Below, piece after piece: positions 63,418-64,000 of a stretch of DNA of 64,000 bases. The translations under genes were made by a program, and so were the position numbers. The notes beneath the pieces are model-generated. The model saw only the letters and a list, made by a program, of their open reading frames with translations, was not told the DNA's origin and did not search any database. The DNA is from Rhodococcus erythropolis NBRC 15567. GTDB taxonomy: Bacteria > Actinomycetota > Actinomycetes > Mycobacteriales > Mycobacteriaceae. The stretch's first letter is position 1; each line of letters opens with the position of its first letter. The DNA is taken from contig NZ_BCRM01000016.1 in assembly GCF_001552595.1 (NCBI RefSeq), positions 1-64,000 on the forward strand. The letters are read 5' to 3'.

Positions 63418-64000
63418 GTTCGTACGAGCCGTCCCAATTCGACGCTCAGAGTCCGGTTCCGACCCCGGTCGACATCGCCGAACTGGCGCTGGTGGAAGCA
63501 GAACTCGACAAGCGTTGGCCAGAGACCAAGATCGAGCCGTCACTGACTCGTATCGAGGCGCTCATGGATGTCCTGGGCTCACCGCAGCACAACTATCCGT
63601 CGGTGCACGTCACGGGAACCAACGGCAAGACGTCGGTGACCCGCATGATCGACTCCTTGATGAGCGCTCTGCATCGTCGTACCGGCCGAACCACCAGCCC
63701 TCATCTGCAGATCGCGACCGAGCGGATCAGCATCGACGGTCATCCGATCTCCCCGCGGCTCTACGTGGACACGTTCCGCGAGATCGAGCCGTACGTGCAG
63801 ATGATCGACGCACAGTCGCAGGAAGCCGGGGGACCGGCGATGAGCAAGTTCGAAGTGCTCACTGCGATGGCCTATGCGGCATTCGCGGAGGCTCCGGTGG
63901 ACGTCGCCGTGGTCGAGGTCGGCCTCGGCGGACGCTGGGACGCCACGAACGTGATCGACGGACAGGTCGCGGTGATCACGCCGATCAGCCTCGATCACGC
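63414..64000 (+). CDS. folC: Bifunctional folylpolyglutamate/dihydrofolate synthase, 5' part
   Basis: The gene runs off the right edge; 195 codons are visible. The ATP loop '[16 protein letters not shown]' is near residues 63-78, and '[17 protein letters not shown]' and '[15 protein letters not shown]' are the FolC signatures. It adds glutamate to folates and makes dihydrofolate. It starts with GTG overlapping the valS stop (GTGA), the same arrangement as Rv2448c-Rv2447c in M. tuberculosis. Confidence 0.93.
   Translation, partial: MSSYEPSQFDAQSPVPTPVDIAELALVEAELDKRWPETKIEPSLTRIEALMDVLGSPQHNYPSVHVTGTNGKTSVTRMIDSLMSALHRRTGRTTSPHLQIATERISIDGHPISPRLYVDTFREIEPYVQMIDAQSQEAGGPAMSKFEVLTAMAYAAFAEAPVDVAVVEVGLGGRWDATNVIDGQVAVITPISLDH

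Noticed and set aside
61006-63543. 845-codon open frame antisense to valS
   Set aside because: It is the mirror of a high-GC coding frame. The plus strand is unmistakably valS, and the antisense protein shows no motif.

Overview
The window comes from a GC-rich actinobacterium of the Mycobacteriales, most likely a Rhodococcus or a close relative. GTG and TTG starts and 4-base start/stop overlaps are common. From about 14.8 kb to the right edge the gene order follows, as I recall it, the Mycobacterium tuberculosis block Rv2478c to Rv2447c in reverse: ssb, ettA, NAD-glutamate dehydrogenase, thioesterase, conserved hypothetical, aglA, glbO, HNH protein, DUF5130 protein, pepN, Rv2466c-type disulfide reductase, rpiB, Nei/Fpg glycosylase, tig, clpP1, clpP2, clpX, MFS transporter, valS, folC. 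Gene identities there rest on protein motifs plus this synteny. The extra genes between these anchors are lineage-specific insertions.

Region 1 (1-5.4 kb) is accessory. It holds a frameshifted DUF4185 remnant, a small secreted protein of the peptidase-inhibitor I36 / crystallin-like type, and a tightly overlapping operon of a lipoprotein, a membrane-fusion (HlyD-like) protein with a peptidoglycan-binding domain, an ABC ATPase and a MacB/FtsX-type permease. Together these look like an exporter that spans the envelope.

Region 2 (5.8-12.4 kb) is a compact integrative element next to tRNA-Arg(TCT): a HerA/TraG-like ATPase, a replication-relaxation-family protein, an MT-A70 methyltransferase, a small acidic-tailed protein, an XRE repressor with an ImmA/IrrE metallopeptidase behind a palindrome-bearing promoter, and a large serine recombinase. 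The last 21 or so codons of the recombinase are the antisense strand of the tRNA gene, and the tRNA terminator lies inside the recombinase gene. This is the most unusual part of the window.

Region 3 (12.5-40 kb) is mostly chromosomal core: a CopD-CtaG fusion, ssb, a MarR regulator divergent from an ABC exporter, an HsaA-like flavin monooxygenase behind a perfect KstR-type operator (steroid regulon), EttA, the 180-kDa-class glutamate dehydrogenase flanked by two hotdog thioesterases, alpha-glucosidase, haemoglobin O, aminopeptidase N, redox proteins, rpiB and a DNA glycosylase, ending with tRNA-Gly and tRNA-Pro.

Region 4 (40-45 kb) is the protein quality-control block tig - clpP1 - clpP2 - clpX, with unusual short tandem repeats ahead of tig and clpX. 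Region 5 (45-53 kb) is a quinate/shikimate catabolic cluster: an MHS-family transporter, a GH3 beta-glucosidase, a TetR regulator, 3-dehydroquinase, quinate/shikimate dehydrogenase and a QsuB-like 3-dehydroshikimate dehydratase fused to an HPPD-like domain. It would funnel hydroaromatic acids to protocatechuate. Region 6 (52.7-64 kb) carries fdhD with a YdeP/FdhF-type molybdoenzyme, an iron-siderophore binding lipoprotein behind an IdeR-like box, a GNAT acetyltransferase, an S9 peptidase, a repeat-rich secreted protein, valS and the 5' part of folC, which runs off the window.
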